Shown here in pieces: positions 1 through 12,224 of a DNA stretch of 64,000 nucleotides; position 1 is the first letter of the stretch; each line of letters begins with the position of its first letter. The notes beneath the pieces were generated by a model that saw nothing but the letters and a program-made list of their open reading frames with translations, had not been told where the DNA came from and ran no database searches. Made by a program: the position numbers and the translations under genes. Source of the DNA: Mycogone perniciosa (taxonomy: Eukaryota > Ascomycota > Sordariomycetes > Hypocreales > Hypocreaceae). Location of the stretch: assembly GCA_025331125.1 (NCBI GenBank), contig JAOALB010000057.1:226155-290154 (forward strand), given 5' to 3'.

Positions 1-1152
1 TTCTTCCGTACGAGAGTCGATTACTTAGCGTATGCCCGGACGGTCCACCAGACGAGGCTGCAGCAGCAGGCTGTGGCACAAGATCAGTCTTCGCCGAGGC
101 TGCATGTCTTTCTGCGACAGACATGGCTGTGGGTGAGGAGCACGACGCCCGGGGTGTTGACGTCGGCGATAAAGGAGGAGGGATGGGGTGTTGTGCCGCA
201 CCAGATTCTGCCGCCCCTGATTGCCAATATTGGTGTTGGCGTTGTTCTTTACACCAGCTATCTCCAAATACTGGGGCGATTGCACGAGGAGAGCGCAAAG
301 GCTAGCAAGAGAGCATACCCACCGCCCTCGCCGCAGAATACATTTACGGCTGGATTCCTTGCAGGCGGCATTCAGAGCGTCCTGGCGGCGCCGTTGGATG
401 CTCTGCAGGCGCGGTACGACCATCGCGATATGATGCGCAGAGATGGCAGCGGTCGAAGGAGTATGTGGACGTTTGGTGTCGAGAAGCTGAGAGAGATTGG
501 TCTCCGAGGAATCTTTGCGGGATGGGGGCTCTCATTCGCCAAGGACAGTCTGGGGAGTGCCATCTTCTTCAGCACTTTCGAGTATGTCAAAGCGCAGGCT
601 TATTACCGCTTTGTAACCTGGTACTACGGAGGCTTGGCTGAGGACATTGTTGATTTGCTCGCCGTGAAGCGGCCAATCAATCGCCCTAAAGAAGACAGCG
701 GAATATCCATCATTCGCCCGCACTACGCTCTAGAGCCGATGTTTCTGCTGGGAGCGGGCATCAGCGCATCCTTCGCACAGCAGCTGCTTCTGCACCCCTT
801 GACACACTTCCAAGTCAAGCACTGGGACCACCTCGAGGATCTCGACGAGAAAGCCGCCAAACTGCGGGCTTCCAGGGCAGCGAACCCAGATAAACCTCGG
901 CGGCGATGGCGGATGCTCCGGGCGTATTACCGCGCCTACCAGGAGACATGGGCTGTTTGCACGGCAGAGGCGCAGTCTGAGGGATTGAAGCTGGGAAAGT
1001 GGCTGTACCGTGGGTTTTGGAGGAACACGATCCGCCAGGTGCCGAGCACGAGTGCGGGCTTGATTATTTTTGAGTTGATACGGCGTAAGTACGGATTTGG
1101 GGCTGAGGAGGTGAGAATCACCAAGGATGGCTATGATATCCTGCTTCACTAG
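1..1152 (+). CDS. Mitochondrial carrier family protein, 5' end outside window
   Basis: The reading frame is open from base 1, so the start codon lies to the left of the window. The first methionine-like codon at 73 is GTG and is not a credible start. The visible part is about 383 residues. It shows carrier-type repeats: a PLDALQAR segment (a variant of the PX[DE]XX[KR] signature) followed by a matrix-loop-like region with LRGIFAGWGLSFAKDSLGSAIFF, shaped like the usual G-x-x-G-hydrophobic carrier pattern, then a third repeat around HPLTHFQVKH and a final R-x-x-PSTSAGLIIFE helix. Family members move metabolites across the mitochondrial inner membrane. The first and third signatures are degenerate, so this is probably one of the divergent fungal carriers of unknown substrate. 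The stop is at 1150-1152. No intron is needed in the visible part. Confidence 0.75.
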   Translation, partial: FFRTRVDYLAYARTVHQTRLQQQAVAQDQSSPRLHVFLRQTWLWVRSTTPGVLTSAIKEEGWGVVPHQILPPLIANIGVGVVLYTSYLQILGRLHEESAKASKRAYPPPSPQNTFTAGFLAGGIQSVLAAPLDALQARYDHRDMMRRDGSGRRSMWTFGVEKLREIGLRGIFAGWGLSFAKDSLGSAIFFSTFEYVKAQAYYRFVTWYYGGLAEDIVDLLAVKRPINRPKEDSGISIIRPHYALEPMFLLGAGISASFAQQLLLHPLTHFQVKHWDHLEDLDEKAAKLRASRAANPDKPRRRWRMLRAYYRAYQETWAVCTAEAQSEGLKLGKWLYRGFWRNTIRQVPSTSAGLIIFELIRRKYGFGAEEVRITKDGYDILLH

Positions 1153-1828
1153 ACCGGGAAATTGGGTGTATGTTTTAGATTCATACTCAGCGCTGTATTG
1201 TAGATTATAAAGCTCTCCCCACGGATACAATATAGAACAAACATACATTGGAAGCTGTCCTAGCTGACCTCTCCAAATCGACGTCTCTTCGCTCTCATAT
1301 GGCTCGGTAGTATATATACTCCGAATTACTTCCCCTTCAATCCAATTCATCCCCTAACAACACCACCTAATCTAAACGTCTTTCTTTGTTGTCGGGGTAC
1401 TGAAACCCACAAAGTCCAGAAGTCATCAGTACAAAGAAACGGGGGTACCGAGAGACATTTCCGAGTAGAACAAGTCCACTTACAAGTCCCTGGCATACAT
1501 TTGGTATCATTTCCAGGCGAACATGTCCGTCACAAACTAACAGTGAGGGTACCTGACTCGGCACTTCTCACGACCAATGAACTCGTATTATCTCGTCTTG
1601 TTGACAGATTCAGGACAATCGATGAGTATTGGTAGGCGGCAAACCTTTGGGAACCCGAGTATGATAAATAACAAAGGGAGAAATATCCTGAAGCAAATGC
1701 AAAAGTGCCTCTCACAGTGCTAACGATGGCATAGACATGAAAAGGACCTTCATCGGAAACAACCCGTGGCCTGACCAGTTCTACATATTCGCCTCGAGTC
1801 TCTGCATAGAAACAATTTATTATCCGAC
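1153..1828. other. Intergenic, convergent
   Basis: This is the space between two genes that converge, so it should hold both 3' UTRs. I see no reading frame with coding character and no RNA gene. Confidence 0.6.
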
Positions 1829-3070
1829 TCAAAAGCGCACATTCCCCCCAGAATTCGGAGACCTCTGTTCTCCACTCTGTCTCTCTCTTGATTCTTCCTC
1901 TAGCGCCTCACATCGCCTCCAGAGCGCAAGAGCATAGTTGGACAGTTCAGCCCACCCAACCGACTGCAGCTCCCAAAACCACCCTTGGCCATTGATAGGG
2001 CGAGACGGATCCTGATAATAGATCAAGGTGTCATTTATGGCTCTTGAAATACACTCCGCGCTCTTCATCGTAGCCTCCTCCTGTCCCGCTCTCAGTATCG
2101 TGGTCCAGTGTCGCACCCCCATCAAGCTGGCGTTGCCCCAGCCCGACCGACGCATATACTTCAGGACGTCGACGTCATCCCTGGCATCGTTCTGGCTGAT
2201 GGTATGAACATAGACGTTTTCTGCCATCTCCAGGAACCGCGCGACGCCTACACCATGAGTCTCGTCCTCGACCCACTGGTCAGGGATGACAGTGAGACGC
2301 TGGAGGATGCTCACTCGACTCTGCAATTCAAACGCGAAAAACTCGCGCTGGATTCGGGCCATCAATTCTGGAGAGTGTCTGACAGGTCGATGGTGTTCAC
2401 TAATGGCGTGGTCTTGGGGGCTTTCCACTACACCCAAGATGAACCAGAAGCGCTCTGCCATTTGGCGACACTGCATCCGGCTCTTTTCGCCGAGGATGTA
2501 GACTCCATGAATAGGACGGTCTGATTCTGGCCAGGTACGGTCGTATTTCCTGACCGCATCCTTCCAGAAGGCCTCTGGGCAATCTGGGTACGCATACAGC
2601 CTGACCATGTAGTTCACACTCGAGACTAGATCAAGGAGTTGTTCCAGGGAGTCGGCGGCGGATGTCATGAAGTCGAGGGTGGGCATCTCCGTGAGCGCGC
2701 TGAGACACAGCGTTTCTTGCTCAAGGTCCTCCCGGCGAGAGAGCCGTAGCAGGCCGAAGGTGACGAGGGCGATGTCTAGGTTTGAGGGATGGATAATCCT
2801 CTTGAGGATATTTCTGAGGATAGATGCCTTGTGGTCTTTAAGTAGACATTTGGCGCGGGGATAGATGCTCGTGAAATTCAACACGTCTTCGTTCGAACTG
2901 AACATCTCCATAATCGCCAAGATGATTTCTAACGGCATATGATCGAGAGAGCAAGGTTGTGGAATTTGGTTGGTAGAGGATCGGGGGAGCGTAAGGATCG
3001 AGGATCGAGGATGACGAGCCATGATGAATATCGTTAAATCGTAGGGAGAAATCGAACTGCGTGATTCCAT
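1829..3070 (-). CDS. F-box-like domain protein, hypothetical
   Basis: This is a single-exon gene of 413 residues, starting at the first ATG of the frame (3070). The frame extends further upstream only through a GTG. Residues about 40-85 (SLDHMPLEIILAIMEMF followed by an LNF-S-YPRAK stretch) have the pattern of a fungal F-box: a proline-leucine-glutamate start and hydrophobic spacing. The rest is helical and leucine-rich with several W and Y positions, as in the large fungal families of F-box proteins with no known substrate. The family role would be to bring a substrate to an SCF ubiquitin ligase through Skp1. No signal peptide or membrane segment is visible. A second in-frame ATG lies 17 codons in and could be used instead. 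Confidence 0.6.
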   Translation of the reverse strand: MESRSSISPYDLTIFIMARHPRSSILTLPRSSTNQIPQPCSLDHMPLEIILAIMEMFSSNEDVLNFTSIYPRAKCLLKDHKASILRNILKRIIHPSNLDIALVTFGLLRLSRREDLEQETLCLSALTEMPTLDFMTSAADSLEQLLDLVSSVNYMVRLYAYPDCPEAFWKDAVRKYDRTWPESDRPIHGVYILGEKSRMQCRQMAERFWFILGVVESPQDHAISEHHRPVRHSPELMARIQREFFAFELQSRVSILQRLTVIPDQWVEDETHGVGVARFLEMAENVYVHTISQNDARDDVDVLKYMRRSGWGNASLMGVRHWTTILRAGQEEATMKSAECISRAINDTLIYYQDPSRPINGQGWFWELQSVGWAELSNYALALWRRCEALEEESRERQSGEQRSPNSGGNVRF

Positions 3071-6000
3071 CAGTGTTGAGGTTTCTGAACTAGGTGTGGC
3101 TGCCACTGACTACCAGTTGTCACTGTCCTGTCGAAAGGCAGAAGTTGCTGATGGTATTCACTGACAGCCTTTGACAATGACAATACGAGTGCGCTTTGCG
3201 CTTTAAGAGTGATCCGTCCAGACGAGTAAATTGAACAGTAGATTCCTGAAATTTATGAGAAGACTTTGAAAGAACCGCATCTTTATATCCTACCCGGAGA
3301 GGGGCGATGATTCTGCAGTGGTTGCGCTTAACTTGTGGATCAAACCTCAGACAATAGAAGGAACAGGTGCTGAACAATAGAGTTAAGCAAGAACAGACTT
3401 GCTTACAGACAGAGTTAGTCACCGCGACAATAGTTGCGAAGAGTTGCAATACTAAGGCACAAGATCATCTTAATGACTGGCCCTAAGGTTGGCAAAATGC
3501 ATCAAGCTCCTCGCCCGCATTAACCGACTAGTGGAACCATGCCTATTAGCACCCACCTGCCCGGAAATTATCTCAAGATATTTTATCATCGAGATGCTTC
3601 TTTGTAGCATACTTTCTGAACGTTTTTGAATGCTGATGTTTGGGGGGGGGGGATCATTCGGTTCTGGCGTCTGGTCTGAACGGGAAAATTGAGAACACCA
3701 CAGGAAGACAGGATACTGTATATTGAGCTATTTTATGCGGTATTCAGATGTCAGTATCTTAGATTGTTGAAAGTATGTGCTTCACCGTCTCTCACCAACC
3801 TATTCATGAGTGTTTTGGACGGAGTGTCCAAGGTGACGTGCATCATAATGTCCCTGACTAGGATGACTTTGAGGATTCCGCATTACCTTTTCTCCAGCAT
3901 TTTTTGGCATAATTTCTCCAGTCTCTCTTCGTATTCTTCATTTATTCATGGCGCACTGCGTCAAATATTATTAACGTGTTGATGACTTCCGGGGGCGGAT
4001 CTGAAGTTACCGACAGTGTGGTCGTTGGACTTGAGTAACTACCGATTCAAGACTATATTAACCAAATGTCCGTGGTGAGATATTAAAGATGTCTGCAGGA
4101 ATCTATTCAACTCATTCAACAGTTAAATGTTCCGCATTGTCTGTTTTTGTCATAGCCCCTGTGCAATACTTGAGCAATTGTGGCTGCCGAACACATCAAC
4201 ACAGTCCTATTGTAAAACCGGCAGTGCAGTGAACAAACTGAATGACATTAACCTATCCTATCGTAAAGTTAGAATAGGAACAATACGATGGACAATAGAC
4301 CGGTGAATGATTGAAACCAAATTTGCAGCGAAATATTCCGCAACATATTACTGTTTTCCCAAATGATGTGAATAAGATCTGTTCAGTAGGAATTCCATCA
4401 TCTGTAAGCATATCCGTGGTCGTTGTACTGCGCAGGTACATTCACAGGACACACGACACGGCCATCATTGTGTGTGTAATATCGAGTTAGTCACCTTATA
4501 CGTGCGTGTTCTCCTTGATTGCATTTATGTGTCTTAGCAGGATAGTGTTATGGTCTTCAATCAATCTACGTGGGTACGAGACATTGGCCAGTATTTAGCC
4601 ATGGCATTTCACTTGACAAAACTGACTCGAGAAAGATGAGAAATCTGTGACTGGTCTAGGTAAGGCACTCTAAATCGTCTGTTGTGCTTTCACTCTCTTG
4701 TCTTTGTCTCTAAATGGACGTGGAATCCACCGTAACTTGGGGTAAATGCAATAAATCAAGGTAGCTGACGCTACTCGATCCATCTGAGCCATTACATTAA
4801 CGAGGTGCGAATGTTTTCCCCTTTGCCCGCAGGAGCATTAGCTAAACCACGAGAGGCAACCCATTCACATATCGAGAACGTTAAGATCTTCATATCATGA
4901 CATTGTAATAAAACTCTCTGTTGTAAGCTATGCTACTCTACAGGAGTAGACGTGGTAACAAAAAGTACGTTCCTGTGAAGAGACGCGAAGGGCTTGATGC
5001 AGGGGGCTGGATCGATTATTATTGTGTAAGCGTGTCTGACTCCGGGCGTTGCTTTCCGACAGTTTTGGGTAGCAGTATCATCCCTTTGAGTGTTTGTGCT
5101 GATCCCATAACAGTGAGGACTCCAAGACAATACAGTCTCGCACAGTTCAGTGGAAGGAATAATGTCGCCTTGATAGGTCCATCGTGCCACTCTCGTTCAT
5201 TTTCTACTGCAGATTCTATAAGCTTTAAGCAATTCTTAGTAGAAAGACAGGAATTTTGCAAAGCTACAAAGTGAAAGAGAAACACGCGAAGAAAAGGAGA
5301 CACTTTGAGATTATATACTGCTTAAAATAGGTAGATATTATTGCACTTAGAGTGCCTTCACATCCAATCTTCTGTCGTCAACAGATCAAATGAATTCACC
5401 AAGCTTGATAATAATATCGAACCAGACGTTGATCATACGTGAAGCCGAGGGGACTCTTCATATTTTTGGGAGTGGAATACACTTGAGAAATAACATATCA
5501 ACTTACCAAGGTAGGCACTCATTGAAGGCTGCTCACGAGTCTCGCGGAGTGAATTGATCAACATCCCGATTGTTACATATCACAATAAATAATACATTCA
5601 ACAAATCCATCCAGGATCCAGAGACATAGTGTACATTCACTCATACGAACCACATGATATCACCAGACACATAACAAACCCTGACGCTGTAACATGCTCT
5701 GTCAACCCAAAATTCATCGGCGCAAAAACAAGCATCAAACTCCTACAGGTCCTACAAGAAAAAAACACGCCGCTTCCCTTCCTTTCGCACCATTCCACCC
5801 TCCCTGTTTACATGCCACTAGGAACAAGTCACCAGGTCCAACCAACCAACCCAACCAGCCAATCCATCCCCCCCCTTTGCCACCCACCCCCCGGTCCAAT
5901 CCGTGCAAGATTTCCGTAAACTCCATGTGCAAGACCCAAAACTACATCCAGATTTGAGGCATCAGAGGTTCTCTTTCCATTTCGTTCAATCACTAAACGG

Positions 6001-6074
6001 GGACTTGTCCTACCCTTGTATTCCTTCTATCCACGCGACACCACTGAACCGTGCCACCCAAAAAGAAAGCAGGC
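3071..6074. other. Intergenic, about 3 kb
   Basis: This is the promoter side of the F-box-like gene and the 3' side of CCR4. The small open frames here (for example near 4930-5270 on both strands) have no codon bias, no domain and no plausible splicing partner. There is an 11-base G run at about 3642-3652. I see no RNA gene or element. Confidence 0.5.
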
Positions 6075-8222
6075 TTATTCTCGTTCTGACACTTGCTTCT
6101 TATCCTTTCTGCTCTTGATAACAAATTCAGACATGATTTGGATATGATCGGCGGGGAAGTGCCAGTTGGGAAAGGCCGGGATCCGCTTCAGATAGCCTGG
6201 TTCGGGCGGGCCTAGCAGTTCAACTACCTCTAGGGTGTTGGCTGAGTACCAGATATAGTCGATGACATCAGCGAATCCCGGCGTATAGTTCGTGAATGGC
6301 AGCTCGTCGGGGGTGTTCTTGATGTGTGCGTAGGCGTCCCGAAGACTGAAAGGATGCTCAATGCCGTCGCGGGTGAAGCTTCCGTAGTGGAAGTTGCTCA
6401 GTTCAAGATGATCCGGCGGTACACGGCCCATGGACATGAGTTCCCACACTGACGAATCCTCCGTTGAGTTGAAGTCACCACAGACCAGCAGGGGTATGTC
6501 AGTGTTGGATCGATATTCTTGGCTAGGGCCTGGCTCCGCCTGGGGCGGTGGCGGGGCCCCAGCGTCATCGGCTCTTGGCAGGACGATCATCTTTTTGTCC
6601 TTGACGGCAGGCCATCTCGCGTATTTCTCTGCTAGCTTGGTCACATGCTCCATGAGAATGCCCGTCTGGATGACTTTGACGTCTGCAAGTGCCGAGTCCC
6701 ATGTCAGATGCACGTTGACTAAGATGACCCGAGCTCCAGTGAGTCGAGACTCAAAGAAGCAAATAACGGCAATGTTGTCCTTGGGCATCACACGGTTGAA
6801 CACGTCATGCTGGTTCTTCATGTCCGGTCGGTTGATGGCGATTGTGGCGAACTCAATAAGCTGCTTGTCAAGCAGAATGAACTTAGTCTGCTTGTAGAAT
6901 ACCGCGCAGCCATCAACCGTTTGTGCATCCTTTTCTGACATTGTTTTCGCTCGTGACTTGGGCCAATGCACACCCTTGTAATCCATCTGTGCGAGTTCGG
7001 GGCTCAGGTCTTCCTTGAAAGCGTCTGTAGAGACTTCTTGCAAGGCGAGGAAGTCGGCATCGCGTAATCGAAGCTCTTCCAGAATGCAATCTTTGCGGTA
7101 TTCCCAATTGAGGGCACCCGTAGGGGTATAGCCGTATGTCTGTGGTGTCGCATACTTGTCACAAAGAATATTCCAAGAAAAGACCTTGATCCTCTCAAGA
7201 CTCGACGGGACGTCTTCCTGAATGATGATTTCCTTTCGGGGGTTTGGAGGTAGAGGAACTAAGAGGAAAAGATGTCAGGTCAGCACCGACACGGATTGAA
7301 TGGGATTTGTCATGATTGACATACTTGGAGCTCCTTCCATCAATGCATTAATCAGGCTTTTTGTGCCCTTCTCGACAATCTCCTGTTTTATACTTGGCTC
7401 CAATGGGTTGCCCTCAATACCGAGCATTTCCAAGAGGTGGAGAGAGCCCAACTCGAACGGCAGTTCCTGGATATTATTGTTGAAGAGTAATAGCTGCTTC
7501 AGATAGGTGCACATGCCCAATTCGGGAGGCAGTTCGGTTATTTGGTTGAATGAAGCATCGAGGTGGCGTAGTTGTCGAAGCTCTCCAATGGAGCTCGGCA
7601 GCCGTGTAAGCTTGTTGGAGGCGATGTACAGCTCGTTCAGGAATTGATACCTGAAGAGCTCGGGGGCAAGATTCCGAAGTCCTTGGCCGCTCATATCCAT
7701 GTTGTGCCAATCTTGGCGCTTTGTTCCCTTTTCCACATTGAGAGGCCTTCTCCTATCTGCCGGGTCGTTCTCGCTGTCTGCCTGTGTCTTGCCACTGGAA
7801 GGGGGAGGTCCGCCAATGCCCCTGTTTTCCGAAGCCTTGAGTCTGGCATAGTAATGGGGTTGTTGCTGTTCGGTCATAGCAGAATGAGCCCTTTCAGCCT
7901 CCTTGTGCAGCCGCAGCTGTTCTTGCCACATCTCGTTTTGCGGGGCTTGGGCGCCTCTCGCATTGGCCGAGTGGCCATTCTGTAGAGCATTGGAGTTAAA
8001 TGTTGCCGAGTTGGTAAGAATGCCGGATGTAAAGGTCGAGTGATGGCCCAGTCCATTCGTATTGGGCAGGGAATGATCGTGCTGGAGGCCTTGGTGATGT
8101 TGCGGCTGGGCGGGGTGCTGATGTTGCGTATGTTGTTGGTAATTGTACAACATATTGGGCATCCCCCGCCCCGCCCCATTCAGCCGGGCATTGTGTCCCT
8201 GCTGATGGTTTTGCGAGTACAT
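6075..8222 (-). CDS. ccr4: CCR4-NOT complex deadenylase (Ccr4), LRR plus endonuclease/exonuclease/phosphatase domain
   Basis: There are two exons: 8222..7325 and 7258..6075. The 66-nt intron has a GTATGT donor and a CTTAG acceptor, giving 693 residues. The order is a Q/H-rich N-terminus, a leucine-rich repeat region (about residues 170-290, with repeats such as LNELYIASNKLTRLPSSIGEL), then the nuclease domain. Landmarks of the nuclease are SWNILCDKY, LALQEV (catalytic Glu), CGDFNS, a VIDYIWYS block and a final FPADHI containing the catalytic His. This is the catalytic poly(A)-shortening subunit of CCR4-NOT, acting in cytoplasmic mRNA decay. The start is the first ATG (8222). The frame stays open for only eight codons upstream (ending HYSAPG before the Met) after a possible CCAAG acceptor, so a short 5' exon cannot be excluded; related fungal proteins are longer at the N-terminus. 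Confidence 0.93.
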
Positions 8223-11200
8223 GCCGGGAGCGGAGTAGTGTTGGAACTTGGAGCGTCAGCTTGGGTAACGTGGCTATTAGAACCGCGCCGACAAGCGGCT
8301 CCGAAGTGGGCTAAACAAGACGACAACCTCGAAAGCGTGAGCAGGGTGATGTAGACAAGAAAGGCGTGTTGGAGCTGGTAAGCATTTGTTGGGTCAACAG
8401 GCCTGGGGGAAGGGACGTGGTCGATTTGGTTCAAGGGCGGCAGAGGCTTGCTCCGCACTGGACGCAAGGTTCGGAACGAGGGACACAGAATAGATCTCGC
8501 GTTTGCGCATGGAAAAGGAGTGCAGCTGCATGTGCGATCGTGAGAAACTGCGAGGTCGAATCGATACTACGTAACCAATACCGACCTCAATTGTCCATGG
8601 ACAGCTTGGGCAAAAGTAGAGACGAGGTAGGCTGACCGATGGGCGGCAAGCGGCGAGCGGCGAGCGGCGGGCTGAGGCCAAACCGGTGCCTCTGGGTGAC
8701 GTTTGGAGAGAACACAACTTCTGAAATTCGGGATAACGGGTGCAAACTATTTGCTCGAGACGGGAGCGACTACAGAGGAGGCATCAGTCAATGTCTTTGG
8801 AAGTTTAGGACACGCGAACGGAAGCGGGAAGTTCTGAGGGTCCATGGCAGATGGAGGGGCCAGGTCGCCAGCTTTTTGAGGGGATGACGCACAATAACGA
8901 ATGAGCGCAATATCGTGATACAACCACAGAATAAAACTCAACTGATACTTTGGCAGAATAATAGAAGTGGTCGATATCGAGAGTGAATCAGAGACGATCT
9001 CTGGCTGATGATGGGCTTTGCGATGACAAACTGCGTCAAGAGCTAGACTCCTAGAGAGCTGTGATCACGTGCCCGGCACTCCGCATGGACCGTGCGCTCT
9101 CTGTTCAAGTCACGTGTTGTTGCATAGTTGAGGGATTCTGGCAAACAGCTGTACGGAGTAAAATCGCAGAAGCTGGAGCTTGGGATATAGAATTCTGATG
9201 GCATCTTGGCGTTTGGATTCCATTCACCGGCTGAAGGAACTTGTCGAGCCAGATGACGTAGGGAGCCGTTGCCGCGGAAAACGTACGGGGTGCCGCTGTC
9301 GGTAAAAGTGATGAAGTGCAAGCATTTGGGGCAAGATATCGCTAATGCAAGATGAGCCATCTGCGAGAAACCAGCACGCTTGTTGTCTGCCACACTGGAC
9401 TGGGCTGCATCTTTATTGTCATATTTTTATAAATATATATATATATATATATTTGCTATTATGCAACGGTTTGCCTAAATACCACGATCAGACGATATTG
9501 ATACTACTATATGTACGTCGTACTCCGTAGAGGTAGGTAGATTGGCAGTACTATTAATTCACAGCAACACTAAATCTTTGGGACAACTTCGAACAGGCCG
9601 AAACACCCCTCGGGTAAAGCCAGCCAATCTTGACAAAGCCTCGTTATAGTGTAAACCTGATAATACCCTCCAAAGACCGACCAAAGACGCGAGTTGCCGT
9701 ATTTGGTGGCGGAGCTTATTCCCAATACGGCAGACCTTTTGGACAAGCGAATCGACTGCACTTTTGTCCAGACGATTAGTATTGACGTGCTATGTGCCTC
9801 GTGTTTCGTGCTCTTAGTGCGAAGCAATTGCCATGGAAGAAGAAAAGAGCTCTCTTGCCGCCTTTCTAACCACGGCGAAGATTGAAGACATTGTTGAACG
9901 TGACATGACGAATTGCAAATGTTGCAACAAAGTGACAATCAACAAGACAACCGACCCACGCAAGGTCGACGGGCGGACACATGCAGGCATGGCTCTTACC
10001 GAGCTGATTTACCTCCGGCTAGCCACATGCAAGTTATCAAAATGACAGATTTGTTTTTTGGCCGGCCGATCACGATGAGTGCATTCTCCGAAGCGGACGT
10101 CACCACTCACTCACTGTTATGTCCACCAACCAACGGAGAATTTGCCATTGTTGGGAAGACTGTTGATGACGTGGAGATGGGCTGTGTGCTGCTGTTGTTG
10201 TTCAACGTTGTCTTTATCGGCCACCCACAGCTCGCGACTCTCGACTCACACTGCAAGTCAACCAACCAGGCTACCCAGGCCACCTCTTGCAAGCCCCGTC
10301 AAATCCCGCACTTCTTCGCTAACATCCTAGATAATAATGTCCTAAAACTGCAAAGGCATTGGGCCAAGCTGCATGTCAAAAGAACTACGGAGCACACCAT
10401 CCACGCGGGGGGGGAGCGTTTTACTGCAAAAGAGCTCCACACACCCCAGCGAACCATGGCCATTCAAGACGCACAATACTCACCAGACACCAGTCCAAAT
10501 GCTCCCGTATCGGCAGTAAATGCAGTCGTAATTGATCAATCGGCGTTCAGCAAGTCAAAAGATAATAGATAACTGACAAGAGGATATGGTGGCTGAACTG
10601 GATGGCGCCTAGCCCTGGCTGTAAGATGTCGGTATGAGGAGATAAGGCGCTTCTCGTTCATACAAAACGCCTTGGAGTTTCCCTCTGACCGACCGGTCAG
10701 CGTCGACCTTTGTGTATTTACTACTGTTTTTTTTCGGTCCTGGTGCCTATTGATCCGTCTCATCTCGCCAATCTACCCCGTCCTTCTGAAACCAGCAGAA
10801 CAATAGATTCAGATTCCACATCATATTCAGGAACCAACACCACCAAATAGAAAGAAAAAAGAACGTCTCCACAAGCACGTCTATTCAACAAAATCAGAAA
10901 TTCCCGCTGCCCCAATGCCCAGCTTCGTTGCCTTGTCCTGAGGCATATACTCCGTACTATTATTAGTATTGAAGAAGGGACGGACGTGTTGTTGTCGTTC
11001 GGGTCATAAAGCACGGCGCAGTCCCAAGTCACGGACACACAGAATCACACGCAAAGACAAAGACCCTCAAACTGAAACGATCCCGAAGCGACACAACAGC
11101 CGAACTGCAAGCGCTCGCCTGCGCCAGTTGTTTTGTGAACGATCACGAGTACCTAATAGATGGTCGCATCGAACGGTCTGTCCATTCTCGGTCTGTGCTT

Positions 11201-12224
11201 AATAGCCCATACTCCGTGCTTCAGAGTAGTGCCCAAGGTAGGCAAACATCGAAGTCATCCAGGTGCACACACAACGAGGAATTATCACTCGATACTGTGT
11301 GATTTGACGCCGCTACAAACATCGCTTTGCAAGTTGGGGTCATCAATGACAGACTCTGCCAAGGGGCCTTGATTAAGACCTAGACATTGTAGGTCTATCC
11401 ATGGCCGCCTTGTCTGGGCTTTGACGGACGGCCGTGTACGGAGTACAAGAATTTGATATGTCATACTATTGATTCGGTGTTGCATCTGGGGAAAAGAAGG
11501 TCGGATCCCTGGGAACATTGGCTGCTCCGGCTCTGTGGCTGAAAGAGGAAAAAGCAAACCGTCACATTTCGCACTGACACAGACAGCTACCGATTGGGTT
11601 GATTGGAGTCTCACTGGCCAGGTGTGAGGGCCACTGACCACCACCATTGCGAGTACGACAACGCAGACGTCTCGAATCGAAGGGAATGATAATAATTTGC
11701 GTTCCGTCAGTCAGCACCGCGGAAACAAAGAATTGCCTCGAATTTCTACACCGAACTTGGCTGATTTGGTTCTGCTTCCATCGGAACGACAATCCCCGTT
11801 CCCCGGTATCAGAATCATTCTAGAAGGCCTCAGCAGTGGATCCGCCGATGCGCCGTCGGAGCCCCGACTCCTGAGCTTGGACTAGGCCGCTTAGCAGCAC
11901 CATCGGGGCAACGCGGACGCTGCCAATTGGCGATTGAGTTGCAGGCCCCCGGAGAGGCCGATCGTGCAAGCAGCAGAGCTGTGCTTTCTAGACTCTCTGG
12001 ATGCCAGACGCATGGAGGAAAAGAAAAAGCACCCTTGCTCGGACCCTTGTCCCCGGGCCCCGAAAAGCCCCTAACGCCTATCGAACGCCTCCAAGCTCCA
12101 GGCTAAATCTGCAGCAAACAGGGGGGGCTCTCGCAGGCCTGTGGCAGCGACGTACCCCGTACCCAGCCTATGGGCGGCCCTGGATTATAGCGCCCACCAA
12201 CCTTCTTCTGCCGGGGCGACAGCC
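8223..12224. other. Intergenic, about 4 kb, between divergent CCR4 and methyltransferase genes
   Basis: This is the shared upstream region of two divergently transcribed genes. It contains a (TA)n microsatellite near 9429-9452, several ACTCCGTA/TACGGAGT motifs (about 9154, 9521, 10950, 11438) and a C/T-rich stretch just before the methyltransferase. A 219-codon frame at 9913-10572 starts without context, has no domain and mixes unrelated composition; I do not call it a gene. The region just before 12225 is probably the long 5' UTR of the methyltransferase. Confidence 0.5.

Noticed and set aside
730..1350. 206-codon minus-strand frame opposite the mitochondrial carrier
   Set aside because: It is the antisense shadow of the carrier coding frame and has no domain of its own.
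9913..10572. 219-codon plus-strand frame as a gene
   Set aside because: No domain, no codon bias, repetitive threonine/proline composition, and it sits in a promoter region.
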